This document shows positions 1 through 10,000 of a DNA stretch of 62,369 nt, piece after piece. Positions within the stretch are counted from its first letter, which is position 1, and each line of letters starts with the position of its first letter. This DNA is from Thermoplasmatota archaeon. Its GTDB lineage: Archaea; Thermoplasmatota; Thermoplasmata; Thermoplasmatales; Thermoplasmataceae. The DNA lies in NCBI GenBank assembly GCA_023489435.1, contig JAMDCA010000011.1, forward strand, positions 1 through 62,369, given 5' to 3'. Under the pieces are notes generated by a model. The model had not been told where the DNA came from, ran no database searches, and saw only the letters and a list, made by a program, of their open reading frames with translations. The position numbers were made by a program, and so were the translations under genes.

Positions 1-851
1 TGTGAGTCCAGCGATGCGGGCCAGGTATCAGCGATTTTCTGGCGGAAATCCGGCTCGTAGGTAATCCTGAAATCAGGATACACTTCCCGGATCTCCCTGT
101 AAATCTCCTCGGGTGTGAATGAATAGGCGGAAACATTGTATTCAAGGCAGTGCCTCAGTTTGTCACCCTTAGCTTCAAAGAGCTGGATAAGAGAGTGGAG
201 CGCATCAGGCATGTACATCATGGGGAGGGCAGTGTCCTTCTTCAGATAACACCTGTAATCCTTGCCCTGAACTGCGTGATAGAATATATCCACTGCATAA
301 TCCGTGGTCCCCGCGGAAGGGGGAGTGAGGTAACTGATGATTCCCGGGAACCTCAGGCCACGCACATCGAGGCCGTATTTGTCCCTGTAATAAAGAGCCA
401 GGAGTTCAGCATTGACCTTGGTTACCCCGTACATGGTGGTAGGCCTCAGTACTGTGATGTCCGGCGTGTTGGTTCTTGGTGTTTCAGCCCCGAAGACACC
501 AATTGTGCTCGGTATCATGACCTTCCTTACACCCGCTTTCCTTCCTTCCTCCAGGATATTGAAGGTCCCATCTGAGTTGACCCTGTAGGCAAGGGCGGGC
601 TCCTTCTCCCCGAATGCTGACAGGATGGCAGCCATGTGAAAAATGTCTGTAATCTCATGTTCTGCGAGAACATCGGCGATGTTATCTGGATTGGTAACGT
701 CAAGCCTGACAAACTCAAGTTCTCCAGCCACAGCCTGGGGTTTTCTGACGTCCGAGACCACCACAGAAGAATTCCCATACCTGACCGCAAGTTCGTCCGC
801 AAGTTCAGTGCCAATCTGCCCCAATGCACCAGTAACAAGAATCTTAGTCAT
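1..851 (-). CDS. tdh: L-threonine 3-dehydrogenase, SDR/epimerase type (partial, 3' end off window)
   Basis: Oxidises L-threonine to 2-amino-3-ketobutyrate with NAD+ in the cytoplasm. About 283 codons are present; the C-terminus lies beyond the left edge. The reading frame opens with a Rossmann fold whose GxxGxxG is at residues 8-14 (GALGQIG). A catalytic Ser is at about 115, followed by the YxxxK pair at Y141/K145 (YGVTK). A GTTDYAVDIFY-like segment and an LPMMYMPDA segment are typical of short-chain threonine dehydrogenases rather than of sugar epimerases. A TATA-like stretch at about 876-886 lies 25-35 bp before the ATG at 851, consistent with a leaderless message. A UDP-sugar epimerase is the main alternative but fits the C-terminal motifs less well. 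Confidence 0.85.
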   Translation of the reverse strand, partial: MTKILVTGALGQIGTELADELAVRYGNSSVVVSDVRKPQAVAGELEFVRLDVTNPDNIADVLAEHEITDIFHMAAILSAFGEKEPALAYRVNSDGTFNILEEGRKAGVRKVMIPSTIGVFGAETPRTNTPDITVLRPTTMYGVTKVNAELLALYYRDKYGLDVRGLRFPGIISYLTPPSAGTTDYAVDIFYHAVQGKDYRCYLKKDTALPMMYMPDALHSLIQLFEAKGDKLRHCLEYNVSAYSFTPEEIYREIREVYPDFRITYEPDFRQKIADTWPASLDS

Positions 852-992
852 AAGATGTCCACTGGATTTATCGGACGTTTAAAAATAATTGGGGATACCC
901 CATGAAGCTAAAATTCCCAGCCTTGATGATACTCCATGCCAACAATGGACATAATTAAATATGACCATGTTCATGAAATCTAGGCTCCGTTC

Positions 993-1385
993 ATGAGTAT
1001 CAGGATTGTCAGCAAAAAGATTGATGTTTCCCAGGAAGCGGAATCCTGTGAGCCTGAAGCGAGGAATGTGATCACAGCGATGATTCGCAGTACCAAGTTC
1101 TCAGATGCTTCCGACGTCAGTTCTGTCGTTTTTGAGACCTATGAAGACCTTGCCGCAGAACTCATGGAAAAAATCCAGAAAGATGTGACAGAAAGATTTC
1201 GCGTTTCGGATGTCAAGGTTGTACAGAGAGTGGGGAAAATCCCTGTGGGTGAATGTGCCCTCCTTGTTACCGTGGCTGCCAGGAGAGTGGAGGATGCACT
1301 TTCCGCATGCAAGTTCATTGTCGACGAGATGAACGCTGAGCTGCCTGTCTGGAAATTCGAAGTCAAGGATGGCCAGGACCTCTAG
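993..1385 (+). CDS. moaE: Molybdopterin synthase catalytic subunit MoaE
   Basis: The large subunit of molybdopterin synthase transfers sulfur from thiocarboxylated MoaD to precursor Z in molybdenum (or tungsten) cofactor synthesis. The 130-residue protein carries the family core: ERFRVSDVKVVQRVGKIPVGE, then a hydrophobic strand, an acidic helix with ACKFIVDEM, and the closing PVWKFE that corresponds to the usual P-[IF]-W-K-[KR]-E with its active-site lysine. It ends soon after that motif, so it lacks the C-terminal tail seen in bacterial MoaE. No moaD or other cofactor gene lies nearby. It is transcribed divergently from the threonine dehydrogenase. Confidence 0.85.
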   Translation: MSIRIVSKKIDVSQEAESCEPEARNVITAMIRSTKFSDASDVSSVVFETYEDLAAELMEKIQKDVTERFRVSDVKVVQRVGKIPVGECALLVTVAARRVEDALSACKFIVDEMNAELPVWKFEVKDGQDL

Positions 1386-1481
1386 TTCTCCGGTTCAACC
1401 CCGCATTGCCCGTTCTAGCCGTTTCAGGTGCTTTCTGGAAGATTCAATCCTTATTTTGTACTTTGACCGCATTCCCATGGC

Positions 1482-2849
1482 ATGGAAGTCAGGGACAAAT
1501 CCACTGGAAATGTTTTGCGTGAAGTCAGTGAAAACACACTTGCGGAATCCCTGAAAATCCTGGACGCTGGAAAGGCTGCATGTGCAGAACTCGCCTCACT
1601 TTCTGGTGCCGACCTTGCAGAGAGCCTGGCTGCAATTTCCCTATCAACAGGCAATGCCACGGACTCACTTTCAAAATCTATCTCAGTGGAAACTGGAATG
1701 CCACTTAAAGGATCAAGGGCTGATGTTTCCCTGGCTGCCCAGGAATTCATGGCAGCATCCAGCCTTCTTTCCACCTCGATGTCCAGTCGCACGGCATTGC
1801 CCACAGGACCCTTTGACACCTCACTCTTGTCATTCTACAGGAGATCCCCCCTGGGAACAGTCCTTTTATCAGCTTCCCCTGTTGAGGATTTCTCCCACAG
1901 TGCAAAGGTTATTGCTGCTGCAATATCCAGTGGCAATTCCGTTGTATGCGTTCCACCTCCACTGTCTCCCGGGCCATTTGAGGAACTCAAGAAAATATTG
2001 GACTCATCGGGCCTTCCGAAAAACACATTCCAGCTCCTCTTCCTCCAGAATGAATCCAGGGCCATGAGGGAAATAATGAAGAGTGGGCATTTTGGCGAGG
2101 TCGTGTTTCTTGGTTCGAATTCCGAATTCAAAAACGTTATGAGAGGAGCCACAGGGAAGAGAACCATTATTTCAGGTAAATCCTCTTCCCCGGTGATTAT
2201 CTGGGATGACTCTGACCTGGACACCGCTGCAGAATGTGTGGCCGAATCTGCCTTTTCAAGTTACAACGGCGGTTATGCCGCTGCAAGGAAGGTCATACTG
2301 AGGGAAGATTCCTACGAATATTTCAGGAACAGGCTGGTGGAGCTTGCCTCCAGGATAAGTGTTGGAAACGCTGTGGAGGAGGGGACATATTTTGGTCCGT
2401 TGCCCGACAGTTCCTATGCAGCTGAAGCCCACAGGCAGCTTGAAGAAGCATTGGGAAAAGGAGCCCTACTGGCTTATGGAGGCAACATATCAGGAAACTA
2501 CATTCCCCCCACAATTCTTGAATACCTTCCCGCAGGTCCACCTTTACTCATGGATTACCCTTGTGTTCCATTTGTATGCCTGGAACAGGTAAGTTCCATG
2601 GATGCTGCCATAGAGGCGGCAAATAGACTCAGCAGCCATGTACAGGCTTCATTGTTCACCTCTGACATTGATCTTGCAACCAGTGCCTCGGAAAAGCTGG
2701 AATTTGCAGAAGTGCTTATCAATGAAGCACCTGGCCAGTACAGCGGTGTCTGGCACAGAGTGTGTGGGCAAGCGGGCAGCCAGACCGAAAATATTGTTGA
2801 CCTCCGCGAGGAGTTTTCAAAGGCCCAGATTATAAAGTTGAAAAAATAG
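1482..2849 (+). CDS. Aldehyde dehydrogenase-like protein lacking both catalytic residues
   Basis: This 455-residue protein follows the aldehyde dehydrogenase fold end to end: a glycine/serine-rich N-terminal half, the 'SPVIIWDDSDLD' strand after the nucleotide-binding part, and the C-terminal oligomerisation region. The two family hallmarks are absent. The ELGGK glutamate region reads TIISGKSSSP (about residues 228-237) with no Glu. The GQxC region reads AFSSYNGGYAAARKV (about 256-270) with no Cys. The frame is intact, so this is not simple decay. It may be a pseudoenzyme or may do different chemistry. The ATG at 1482 lies about 26 bp after a TATA-like element (1449-1460), suggesting a leaderless transcript. 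Fold assignment is firm; function is unknown. Confidence 0.75.
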   Translation: MEVRDKSTGNVLREVSENTLAESLKILDAGKAACAELASLSGADLAESLAAISLSTGNATDSLSKSISVETGMPLKGSRADVSLAAQEFMAASSLLSTSMSSRTALPTGPFDTSLLSFYRRSPLGTVLLSASPVEDFSHSAKVIAAAISSGNSVVCVPPPLSPGPFEELKKILDSSGLPKNTFQLLFLQNESRAMREIMKSGHFGEVVFLGSNSEFKNVMRGATGKRTIISGKSSSPVIIWDDSDLDTAAECVAESAFSSYNGGYAAARKVILREDSYEYFRNRLVELASRISVGNAVEEGTYFGPLPDSSYAAEAHRQLEEALGKGALLAYGGNISGNYIPPTILEYLPAGPPLLMDYPCVPFVCLEQVSSMDAAIEAANRLSSHVQASLFTSDIDLATSASEKLEFAEVLINEAPGQYSGVWHRVCGQAGSQTENIVDLREEFSKAQIIKLKK

Positions 2850-2866
2850 GAGAAAGGTGTAAAAAC

Positions 2867-4087
2867 CTACTCTGGTTTCTTGGCCCTCATTCTCTTTATT
2901 ACTTCGTCTCCGAACTCGGAGCATTTCAGTGGCTTAAGGTTGAGTACCCTTGCTAGATCCTGAGTTACCTTCTGGTCCCTGTATGCAGACATAATTGCGC
3001 TCTCAAGGATACCTGCAGCCTCAAACCAACCAAGATGCCTGAGCATCATTTCGCCAGAAAGCATAAGAGATGTGGGGTTGGCGACATCAAGCCCTGCATA
3101 TTTTGGTGCAGTGCCGTGAACTGCTTCGAATATAGCGTAGACATCACCAACATTTCCTCCCGGGGCGAGGCCAAGGCCGCCCACCTGTGCTGCCAGTGCA
3201 TCTGAAATATAGTCACCGTTGAGGTTTGTTGTTGCGATGACATCATAATCCTCTGTCCTGGTCAGGACCTGCTGGAACATGTTGTCTGCTATCCTGTCCT
3301 TGACAATGACCTTTCCTTCATATGAATCGGGGGATTTGTTGTATTCCTCTTCCGTAACAGTGGTGTCCTTGAAATCGCTTGCGGCAAGTTCATAGCCCCA
3401 TTCCTTGAATGCACCCTCTGTATACTTCATGATATTGCCCTTATGGACAAGGGTGACGCTCCTTCTTTTGTTCTTGACGGCATATTCAATGGACTTCCTC
3501 ACAAGCCTCTGCGACTTGAACCTGCTGATAGGCTTGATGCCTATGCCGGTGTCATCAGTGAGTGATATCTCAAAATTATCTGAAAGGAACTTCCTCACCA
3601 TGTGTGCTTCTGGAGAGTCGTATTTCCATTCTATTCCTGCATAAAGGTCCTCAGTGTTTTCCCTGAAGACAACCATGTTCATTTTCTCGGGCGCTTTTAC
3701 AGGCGATGGTACACCGGGGAAGAATTTCACAGGCCTGATGTTTGCATAGAGGTCAAAGTACTGCCTCAATGTTACATTAAGGCTCCTGAACCCCTGGCCG
3801 ATTGGAGTTGTGAGCGGGCCCTTTATGGAAACAATGCACTTCTTGAGCTGGTCAAGGGATTCCTGCGGGAGATGTTTTCCCGTGGTTTCCATTGCCTCTT
3901 CACCTGCCAGGACCTTCTCCCATACAATATTCTTATCTCCGTTGTATGCGATTTCCAGTGCTGCATTAATAACAGCAATTGATGATTTTGTAATGTCAGG
4001 GCCGATTCCATCTCCTTCGATGTAGCCTATTGTAGGATTGTTTGGCACATCGATGCCCTGTCCGTCGACTACTTTGATGTAAGCCAT
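2867..4087 (-). CDS. icd: Isocitrate dehydrogenase (NADP+)
   Basis: Catalyses oxidative decarboxylation of isocitrate to 2-oxoglutarate in the citric acid cycle. At 406 residues it has the usual length for the homodimeric type I enzyme. Visible features are GYIEGDGIGPDI near the N-terminus, the substrate-binding FRSLNVTLRQYFDLYANIRP segment, FRENTEDLYAG, and TNLNGDYISD with metal-binding Asp residues. The coenzyme loop HGTAPKYAGLDVANP carries K329/Y330, the pair known to select NADP over NAD. A TATA-like element (about 4118-4127) precedes the ATG by about 35 bp. It converges tail-to-tail with the aldehyde dehydrogenase-like gene. Confidence 0.95.
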   Translation of the reverse strand: MAYIKVVDGQGIDVPNNPTIGYIEGDGIGPDITKSSIAVINAALEIAYNGDKNIVWEKVLAGEEAMETTGKHLPQESLDQLKKCIVSIKGPLTTPIGQGFRSLNVTLRQYFDLYANIRPVKFFPGVPSPVKAPEKMNMVVFRENTEDLYAGIEWKYDSPEAHMVRKFLSDNFEISLTDDTGIGIKPISRFKSQRLVRKSIEYAVKNKRRSVTLVHKGNIMKYTEGAFKEWGYELAASDFKDTTVTEEEYNKSPDSYEGKVIVKDRIADNMFQQVLTRTEDYDVIATTNLNGDYISDALAAQVGGLGLAPGGNVGDVYAIFEAVHGTAPKYAGLDVANPTSLMLSGEMMLRHLGWFEAAGILESAIMSAYRDQKVTQDLARVLNLKPLKCSEFGDEVIKRMRAKKPE

Positions 4088-4349
4088 GGTATCAATCCTG
4101 TAATTTGCTTGAAGGTCTTATACTTTCTATTCCTTTTATATAATCAGGCTTAGCTCATAATGGTTAAAAATCAGTTTATTAGCTTCAATACAGGCAGAAA
4201 TGTTATTAGGCAAGATACCATAAAACTTGAGTGAATACTACAACAGGCATTCACTATTTTAGCCACGAGATTGTTTTAGCGGTCGCCATAACGTCTGGAA
4301 AACTGTTTTCCTTCAACTGGAAGTCTCATCCATCAAGGAGTGTCCCTTA

Positions 4350-5645
4350 ATGATAGGAGCGGTCCTGGGGCTCCAGTTCGGAGATGAGGGAAAGGGAAAG
4401 ATATCAGACTTTCTGAGCGACAAGTTCCAGGTTGAAGTCAGATTCAATGGAGGGGCCAATGCGGGCCACACAGTGGTTGCAGACGGGGAGAAATACAAGT
4501 TCAGGCTTGTCCCTTCCGGATCACTGAGGTGTGAAACCGTGATCCTTGGCAATGGAATGGTCATTGATCCCCTCGCACTTATTGTTGAGATCAACAACCT
4601 CAAGTCGTCCAAATGCAGGGCTAAAATCAAGATCAGCAAGCTTGCACACGTTGTAACCCCTATGCACAAAGAACTGGACAAGAGGGAGGAGGAAGTAAGG
4701 TCAAAACTGAGCCTTGGCACCACTGCCCAGGGAATTGGACCAACATATGAAGACAAATATGCCAGGTCAGGCATCAGGATGACTGATCTCCAGAACCTTG
4801 AGATTCTAAGGGAAAAAATTGAGATAATATACCGGATGAAACTCAACCTGCTTTCCGGAACTGAATTCTCTGATGCCGCAGCAAGAGAAAGAATTGCACA
4901 GGATCTCCACAAAGCAGGCAAGGAACTCGAACCGTTCCTTGAATATACAGAAGTTACGATTTATGACCTCTACAAGCAGGGCAAGAACATACTCTTTGAG
5001 GGTGCGCAGGGCACTATGCTTGACATCGACTTCGGCATGTACCCGTTTGTCACTTCATCCAACGCCCTGGCAGGGGCACTGTCACTTGGTGCCGGTTTTC
5101 CCTTCAGGAAGGTTGACTATGTCCTTGGCGTGGTAAAAGCTTACATGTCAAAAGTCGGAGCGGGGCCGTTTCCCACAGAGATTCATGGAGACCAGGCAGA
5201 AAAGCTGAGGGAACTTGGCAGCGAGTATGGAACAGTGACACGCAGGCCAAGGAGAGTGGGATGGCTGGACCTTCCCATGCTCAAGTATTCCATAAGGATG
5301 AACGATGTGGACGCTATTGCGCTGACCAGGCTTGATACACTCGGAGGAATGGATACAATCAGAATATGCACTTCCTACAAGAAAAACGGCAAGGAACTGA
5401 ACTACATCCCAAGGAGCTTCCAGGAACTTGAGGAACTGGAACTGAGTTTCCTGGAGGTTGAATCGTGGGGAAAGCTGGACCCTGAAATCCTGAAGAAACA
5501 CGATTACAGTCTGCTGCCCCAGAAAATGAAGGACTATATCAGGATCATCGAGAATGAACTCAAGGTTCCTGTGGAAGTCCTGTCGCTTGGAGAGGGCAGG
5601 GAAAACACAATCGTAACACCGGGATCGAGGCTCAATTCTCTATGA
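4350..5645 (+). CDS. purA: Adenylosuccinate synthetase
   Basis: Joins IMP and aspartate with GTP to give adenylosuccinate, the first committed step to AMP. The 431-residue protein begins with the signature GLQFGDEGKGK (catalytic Asp12 in GDEGKGK) and the paired catalytic His40 in NAGHTVV. Later motifs include GTTAQGIGPTYEDK, FEGAQGTMLDIDFG, RRPRRVGWLD and the GTP-binding end of the protein. The start ATG is preceded by AAGGAG about 13 bp upstream. The last 14 bp overlap the convergent exonuclease gene. Confidence 0.96.
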   Translation: MIGAVLGLQFGDEGKGKISDFLSDKFQVEVRFNGGANAGHTVVADGEKYKFRLVPSGSLRCETVILGNGMVIDPLALIVEINNLKSSKCRAKIKISKLAHVVTPMHKELDKREEEVRSKLSLGTTAQGIGPTYEDKYARSGIRMTDLQNLEILREKIEIIYRMKLNLLSGTEFSDAAARERIAQDLHKAGKELEPFLEYTEVTIYDLYKQGKNILFEGAQGTMLDIDFGMYPFVTSSNALAGALSLGAGFPFRKVDYVLGVVKAYMSKVGAGPFPTEIHGDQAEKLRELGSEYGTVTRRPRRVGWLDLPMLKYSIRMNDVDAIALTRLDTLGGMDTIRICTSYKKNGKELNYIPRSFQELEELELSFLEVESWGKLDPEILKKHDYSLLPQKMKDYIRIIENELKVPVEVLSLGEGRENTIVTPGSRLNSL

Positions 5646-6396
5646 CCATGCGTATTGGCGCATGGTCAGATCCAGGTATGTCCTGCAATATATCTGATGA
5701 AACGACGCGGTCCTTCATCTCTGATGAAACCACAAAATAATCTATTCTCCACCCTATATTCCTGGCCCTCGCGTTGAACCTGTAAGACCACCATGTGTAC
5801 TGATCCGCTTCGCTGTTGAAGATACGGAAAGTATCCAAATATCCATGATCCAGGAACTCTGTGAACCACTGCCTTTCCTCTTTGGTGAAGCCCGCGTTGT
5901 GGACATTGTCCTTTGGCCTTGCAATGTCTATCTCCCTATGTGCAACGTTCATGTCTCCACAGATTACCACAGGCTTTTTCTTCCTGAGATTTTCCAGCAG
6001 CCCGAGCACCCTCCTGTCGAACTCAAGCTTGTAATCAAGCCTGTTGAGTTCCCTCTGAGAGTTTGGGAAGTATATGTTCAGGAACCAGAAATCTTTGAGC
6101 TCAATGCCAATCACCCTTCCCTCTTTTTCATCACCTGGTTCGCCAAAGCCTGTGAAATGCGAAAGCGGATTGAGTCTTGTTATGATGAGGGTCCCGCTGT
6201 ATCCTTTTTTCTCAGCGGGGTTTGTAAATGCCCTGTAACCTTTGCCTGTTAGTTCCATGGGCATCAGGAAGTCATGGTTCTTGACCTCCTGGAATGCGTA
6301 AATATCAGCGTCCTCCCTCAATATGAAGTCAAGGAGGCCATTCCTGAAGGCTGCCCTGATTCCATTGACATTCCAGGAAATTAGTTTAATAGGCAA
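5632..6396 (-). CDS. xth: Exodeoxyribonuclease III / AP endonuclease
   Basis: Cleaves DNA at abasic sites and removes 3' blocking groups in base excision repair. The 254-residue EEP-fold protein shows SWNVNGIRA at residues 7-15, the metal-binding Glu37 in AFQEVKN, the YFPNSQ and GDMNVAH motifs, and the closing SDHAPI catalytic Asp-His near 243-247. The likely start is TTG at 6396 because SWNVNGIRA must be close to the N-terminus and no ATG lies upstream in frame. Its 3' end overlaps purA by 14 bp in the convergent direction. Confidence 0.93.
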   Translation of the reverse strand: MPIKLISWNVNGIRAAFRNGLLDFILREDADIYAFQEVKNHDFLMPMELTGKGYRAFTNPAEKKGYSGTLIITRLNPLSHFTGFGEPGDEKEGRVIGIELKDFWFLNIYFPNSQRELNRLDYKLEFDRRVLGLLENLRKKKPVVICGDMNVAHREIDIARPKDNVHNAGFTKEERQWFTEFLDHGYLDTFRIFNSEADQYTWWSYRFNARARNIGWRIDYFVVSSEMKDRVVSSDILQDIPGSDHAPIRMVIEN

Positions 6397-6486
6397 TGTG
6401 AGTGCATTGGCTTTGAAACAATTAACCTTTCTCCGAGCCCATGGAAAAGATTAATCATGATTTCAGGCATGTGCAGGTTGATAAGA

Positions 6487-8172
6487 ATGGAGTCCGCAGA
6501 AAGCAAATCGCAAAGGAAAAGAGTAATAAAAGCTCCACGGGGAAAAGAGATCAGCTGCCGTGGCTGGGGGCAGGAAGCGGCTCTTAGGCTTTTGATGAAT
6601 AACCTAGACCATGAAGTGGCCAAGGACCCTGACAATCTTATTGTTTACGGTGGGAAAGGCAAAGCAGCCAGAAACTGGGAGTGCTTTGACGAAATTACCA
6701 ACATGCTCAGGGAACTGTACAACGATGAAACGCTTCTTATTCAGTCGGGAAAGCCTGTAGGGGCATTCAAGACAACAAAATATGCCCCGAGGGTCCTCAT
6801 AGTAAATGCGCAGATCGTGCCAAGATGGGCAACAGATGATATCTTCTGGGAGCTGGAGAGGAAGGGGCTCACCATGTTCGGCCAGATGACCGCAGGAAGC
6901 TGGATTTACATCGGAACCCAGGGCATACTGCAGGGAACTTACGAAACACTGGCTGCAATTGGAACCAAGGAGTTCAATCAGGAAGGCCTGAAAGGAAAAT
7001 GGATCCTCTCTTCCGGGTTAGGGGAGATGGGTGGAGCCCAACCTCTTGCAATAACAATGAACGATGGTGTTGGAATAATTGTTGAAGTTGACAAACAGAA
7101 GATTGACCGCAGGATAAGCGGGAAATATCTGGATACATGGGTCGATAGCCTTGATGAAGCACTGAGACTGAAGGATGAAGCACTGAAGGAGGGAAAGGCA
7201 CTTTCAATTGGGCTTCTGGGAAATGCTGCGACCATTTATCCTGAACTTCAGAAGAGAGGGATAATACCTGATATAATCACTGACCAGACCGCTGCCCATG
7301 ACATTAATGTGGGCTATATACCGGAAGGATTCAGCGTCCAGGAAGCCGAGGCATTCAGGGAGAAGGATCCTGAGGCTTACAGGAAAGCTGTTTACCAGTC
7401 AATAGTGAAGGAAGTGAAATCCATGATCTGGTTCAAGGAAAAAGGCTCCAGGGTCTTTGACTATGGCAACAACCTGAGGACGAGAGCCATGGAGGGTGGG
7501 TTACAGAATGCATTTGACATTCCAGGTTACGTTCCGGGATATATCAGGGACCTGTTTGCCGTTGGATCCGGGCCGTTCAGGTGGGTTGCACTCAGCGGCG
7601 ATCCTGAAGACATTTACAAGATCGATGAAGCTATCATAGCCAACTTCGGATATGACGAGCACCTTGTAAAGTGGCTGAAGCTTGCAAGGGAAAAGGTGAA
7701 GTTCCAGGGACTTCCTGCCAGGATCTGTTACGCCGGTTACGGGCTCAGAGAGAAGATCGGGCTCCTCATCAATGATATGGTGAAGAAAAAGATACTTTCT
7801 GCACCTGTTGCCATTGGCCGGGACCACCACGACACCGGATCAGTAGCGTCACCATACAGGGAGACAGAGGGCATGCTTGACGGCAGCGATGCAATTGCAG
7901 ACTGGCCTATACTCAATGCACTGCTCAATGCTTCCTCAGGTGCCACGTGGGTATCCGTGCATCACGGCGGAGGTACGGGAATAGGAAACGCTATCCACTC
8001 AGGCTTTGTGATGGTTGCGGACGGTACTGATGAGGCTGCTGAAAAGATAACCCGGGTACTGAACGCAGATCCTGGAATCGGTGTAATCAGGCACGCAGAT
8101 GCCGGATACAAGAGTTCAAAGAGCTTGATACTCAAGGGGACAAAGTTCAAGGTCCCCTATTTCCGCGAGTAA
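6487..8172 (+). CDS. hutU: Urocanate hydratase
   Basis: Converts urocanate to imidazolonepropionate, the second step of histidine breakdown, using tightly bound NAD+ as an electrophile. About 561 residues from the ATG at 6487; an in-frame start at 6457 would add ten residues unlike the family. Motifs seen are [10 protein letters not shown], the [11 protein letters not shown] turn, the GAQPLA segment, the [10 protein letters not shown] segment holding the conserved Cys, and the [19 protein letters not shown] active-site block followed by HHGGGTGIG. No hutH, hutI or formimidoyl hydrolase is adjacent, so the rest of the pathway must lie elsewhere if present. Confidence 0.95.
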   Translation: MESAESKSQRKRVIKAPRGKEISCRGWGQEAALRLLMNNLDHEVAKDPDNLIVYGGKGKAARNWECFDEITNMLRELYNDETLLIQSGKPVGAFKTTKYAPRVLIVNAQIVPRWATDDIFWELERKGLTMFGQMTAGSWIYIGTQGILQGTYETLAAIGTKEFNQEGLKGKWILSSGLGEMGGAQPLAITMNDGVGIIVEVDKQKIDRRISGKYLDTWVDSLDEALRLKDEALKEGKALSIGLLGNAATIYPELQKRGIIPDIITDQTAAHDINVGYIPEGFSVQEAEAFREKDPEAYRKAVYQSIVKEVKSMIWFKEKGSRVFDYGNNLRTRAMEGGLQNAFDIPGYVPGYIRDLFAVGSGPFRWVALSGDPEDIYKIDEAIIANFGYDEHLVKWLKLAREKVKFQGLPARICYAGYGLREKIGLLINDMVKKKILSAPVAIGRDHHDTGSVASPYRETEGMLDGSDAIADWPILNALLNASSGATWVSVHHGGGTGIGNAIHSGFVMVADGTDEAAEKITRVLNADPGIGVIRHADAGYKSSKSLILKGTKFKVPYFRE

Positions 8173-8236
8173 AAACATACAGCACCTGATTTTCAGGTGC
8201 TTCTAATTCCAGAGGATTTCAAACTTTTATTCTTGG

Positions 8237-8542
8237 TCATCCCTTCCAGAGTCCCAAGCCTAATCCGATGAAGAAAACCACAATCGTGAATGAGACTATC
8301 AGGGTGCCGAAATGTACTGAAGTGGTATAGGCCATGACCTGTTGTACAATTGTTCCCAGCGAAATATTTGGAACAAACGTAAGCCCGAGGAAATAGGCAA
8401 TCACCAGAGCTACCATTATAAGCACCACAGAAACAAAAGCTTTCTTCAGTGCGAGTCCGAATAGGAGCCCGTCTATGAACACCAGAATAATTGTTACCTC
8501 TGCGGCATATGGCATGAGGAAAGGCGGATAGCTGAGAACCAT
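8237..8542 (-). CDS. Small membrane protein, unknown function
   Basis: A 101-residue, strongly hydrophobic protein with three predicted membrane segments (roughly residues 13-35, 38-60 and 78-98) and very few charges. An SD-like GGGAGGGGA precedes the ATG at 8542. It lies between convergent hutU and an MFS gene that is transcribed in the same direction from upstream. I do not recognise a family. A small accessory subunit or transporter-associated protein is possible, but that is only a guess from size and topology. Confidence 0.65.
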   Translation of the reverse strand: MVLSYPPFLMPYAAEVTIILVFIDGLLFGLALKKAFVSVVLIMVALVIAYFLGLTFVPNISLGTIVQQVMAYTTSVHFGTLIVSFTIVVFFIGLGLGLWKG

Positions 8543-8660
8543 CAGTCCCCTCCCTTATGGTATTTGAACACTGAGTGTGTTTATGATTGCAACAATTTAA
8601 ATATTCGTCTGACAACCTTTCAGGAAAGAAGAATTTGGTAATGTGGTATTCAGGAACCCA

Positions 8661-9860
8661 TCATGCCTGGCTTGCCGGAGCCTCCTGTTCTCTGCCTTTG
8701 GAATCTGAAGAAACTTTCAGGAAGAAAGACAGGATGAATCCAAACGCCACTGCACCAATTACTATGCCCACACCCGGGCCGTGATTTCCAAGGAAGTATG
8801 GCCCAAGGAGAGTTGGTATGAAGGCAACTCCCAGGTTGGTTGCAACACTGTACATGGATGTTGCAAACCCAGCCTGTGCAGGATCCGGCGAATATCTTGT
8901 GGTGGAGGTCATAGCCATTGACCAGTATGCATTTCCGAAGAACCCGAACATGAAGAATGCAGCCATGAGTATCCCATAGTTGCCGGAATATGCCAGCCCG
9001 TAACCAAGAAGTGCCATGGACAGCATCGCAACCAGGGAGGTAACTATCATGCCGGTTCTGACCCTTCTCATTGCCTCGAACAAGGGCGGGAGTATAATGG
9101 CACCCAGGGCAGAACCAAGGAAGGAAAGCCCTGTGAGAACCCCGGAATAGGATTCGGCATTGGCCTTCAATGAGGGGAATGCTCCAAGTGCTACTGCTGC
9201 TATTCCTCCGAACATAACGGAAAATGAGGAAATAATGAGGCCGACATACCAGTTCTTGAACATGCCTGCCTTGAATACTCCCTTGAGGGAACGCCCTGCG
9301 TAATCTGCAGGATATTTTCTTGTCACAAACGGGAGAGTTACAAGTGCTAGAAGCGATAGCCCTGCATCCAGGAGAAATACGTTTCTGACCGAACCCAGTG
9401 AAACCAGAATGGAATGTGTAAGGAAGGCGCCCGCAGACATTCCCAGGAAAAGAATCCCCACGCTTATGCCCACAATCATATGGCTTCTCTCCCTGCTGAT
9501 GGACTGGGCAAGAGAACCTACAGGACCAAGGGCCAGTGGGTATGCGATTGCCGCTATGATCTGCGAAGCCAGCAGGAAATCGTAATTCGGCGAAAGCGCC
9601 CTGAGAAATAAGCCTAAACTGGATATGACTGCAGCTGAAACAAGTGAGATGGAAACCGAAAACCGTGCGGACAGATACCCGGATGCAAGTGCAAAAATGA
9701 CCATAGTATAGCCGTATATTGATATCAAGAGCGTAATGGATGAAAGCCCGACCGAAAATTGTGAGATGAGGCTAGGCACCAGGGGAGCCAGTGAGAACCA
9801 TCCAAATCCAATAGTGAAGTTCAGTATCCAATATGGAACAAGGTAGGCTGTTCTGTTCAT
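8661..9860 (-). CDS. MFS transporter
   Basis: A 399-residue integral membrane protein with about twelve hydrophobic helices and the short charged loops of the major facilitator superfamily. The first helices read like the N-terminal repeat (GFGWFSLAPLVPSL, then a GYLSARF loop in place of the usual GxLaDrxGrr), with a central loop near residue 190 (RKYPADYAG) separating two six-helix halves. Substrate cannot be told from sequence. It ends about 120 bp before the small membrane protein start at 8542 and may be cotranscribed with it. Confidence 0.85.
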   Translation of the reverse strand: MNRTAYLVPYWILNFTIGFGWFSLAPLVPSLISQFSVGLSSITLLISIYGYTMVIFALASGYLSARFSVSISLVSAAVISSLGLFLRALSPNYDFLLASQIIAAIAYPLALGPVGSLAQSISRERSHMIVGISVGILFLGMSAGAFLTHSILVSLGSVRNVFLLDAGLSLLALVTLPFVTRKYPADYAGRSLKGVFKAGMFKNWYVGLIISSFSVMFGGIAAVALGAFPSLKANAESYSGVLTGLSFLGSALGAIILPPLFEAMRRVRTGMIVTSLVAMLSMALLGYGLAYSGNYGILMAAFFMFGFFGNAYWSMAMTSTTRYSPDPAQAGFATSMYSVATNLGVAFIPTLLGPYFLGNHGPGVGIVIGAVAFGFILSFFLKVSSDSKGREQEAPASQA

Positions 9861-10000
9861 TTGAACGGTTAAGGTTAATATTAATAAGAATTTATGCCGA
9901 GAAATACATCACTGAAGCATATTATAATACGGCGATTTATATTATATACCTATATAGTCCCGCAGACAAATATTAATGTGGTTAATACCCATAATTGCCT

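Noticed and set aside
4313-4921. 202-codon frame antisense to purA
   Set aside because: Shadow of a strongly conserved gene; its Ser/Leu-rich composition is typical of antisense frames to purA-like sequence.
8193-8615. 140-codon open frame on the minus strand
   Set aside because: It overlaps the three-helix membrane protein gene (8237-8542) in another frame, is rich in Cys, His and Arg without pattern, and has no family resemblance. The hydrophobic 101-residue frame with an SD is the better gene.
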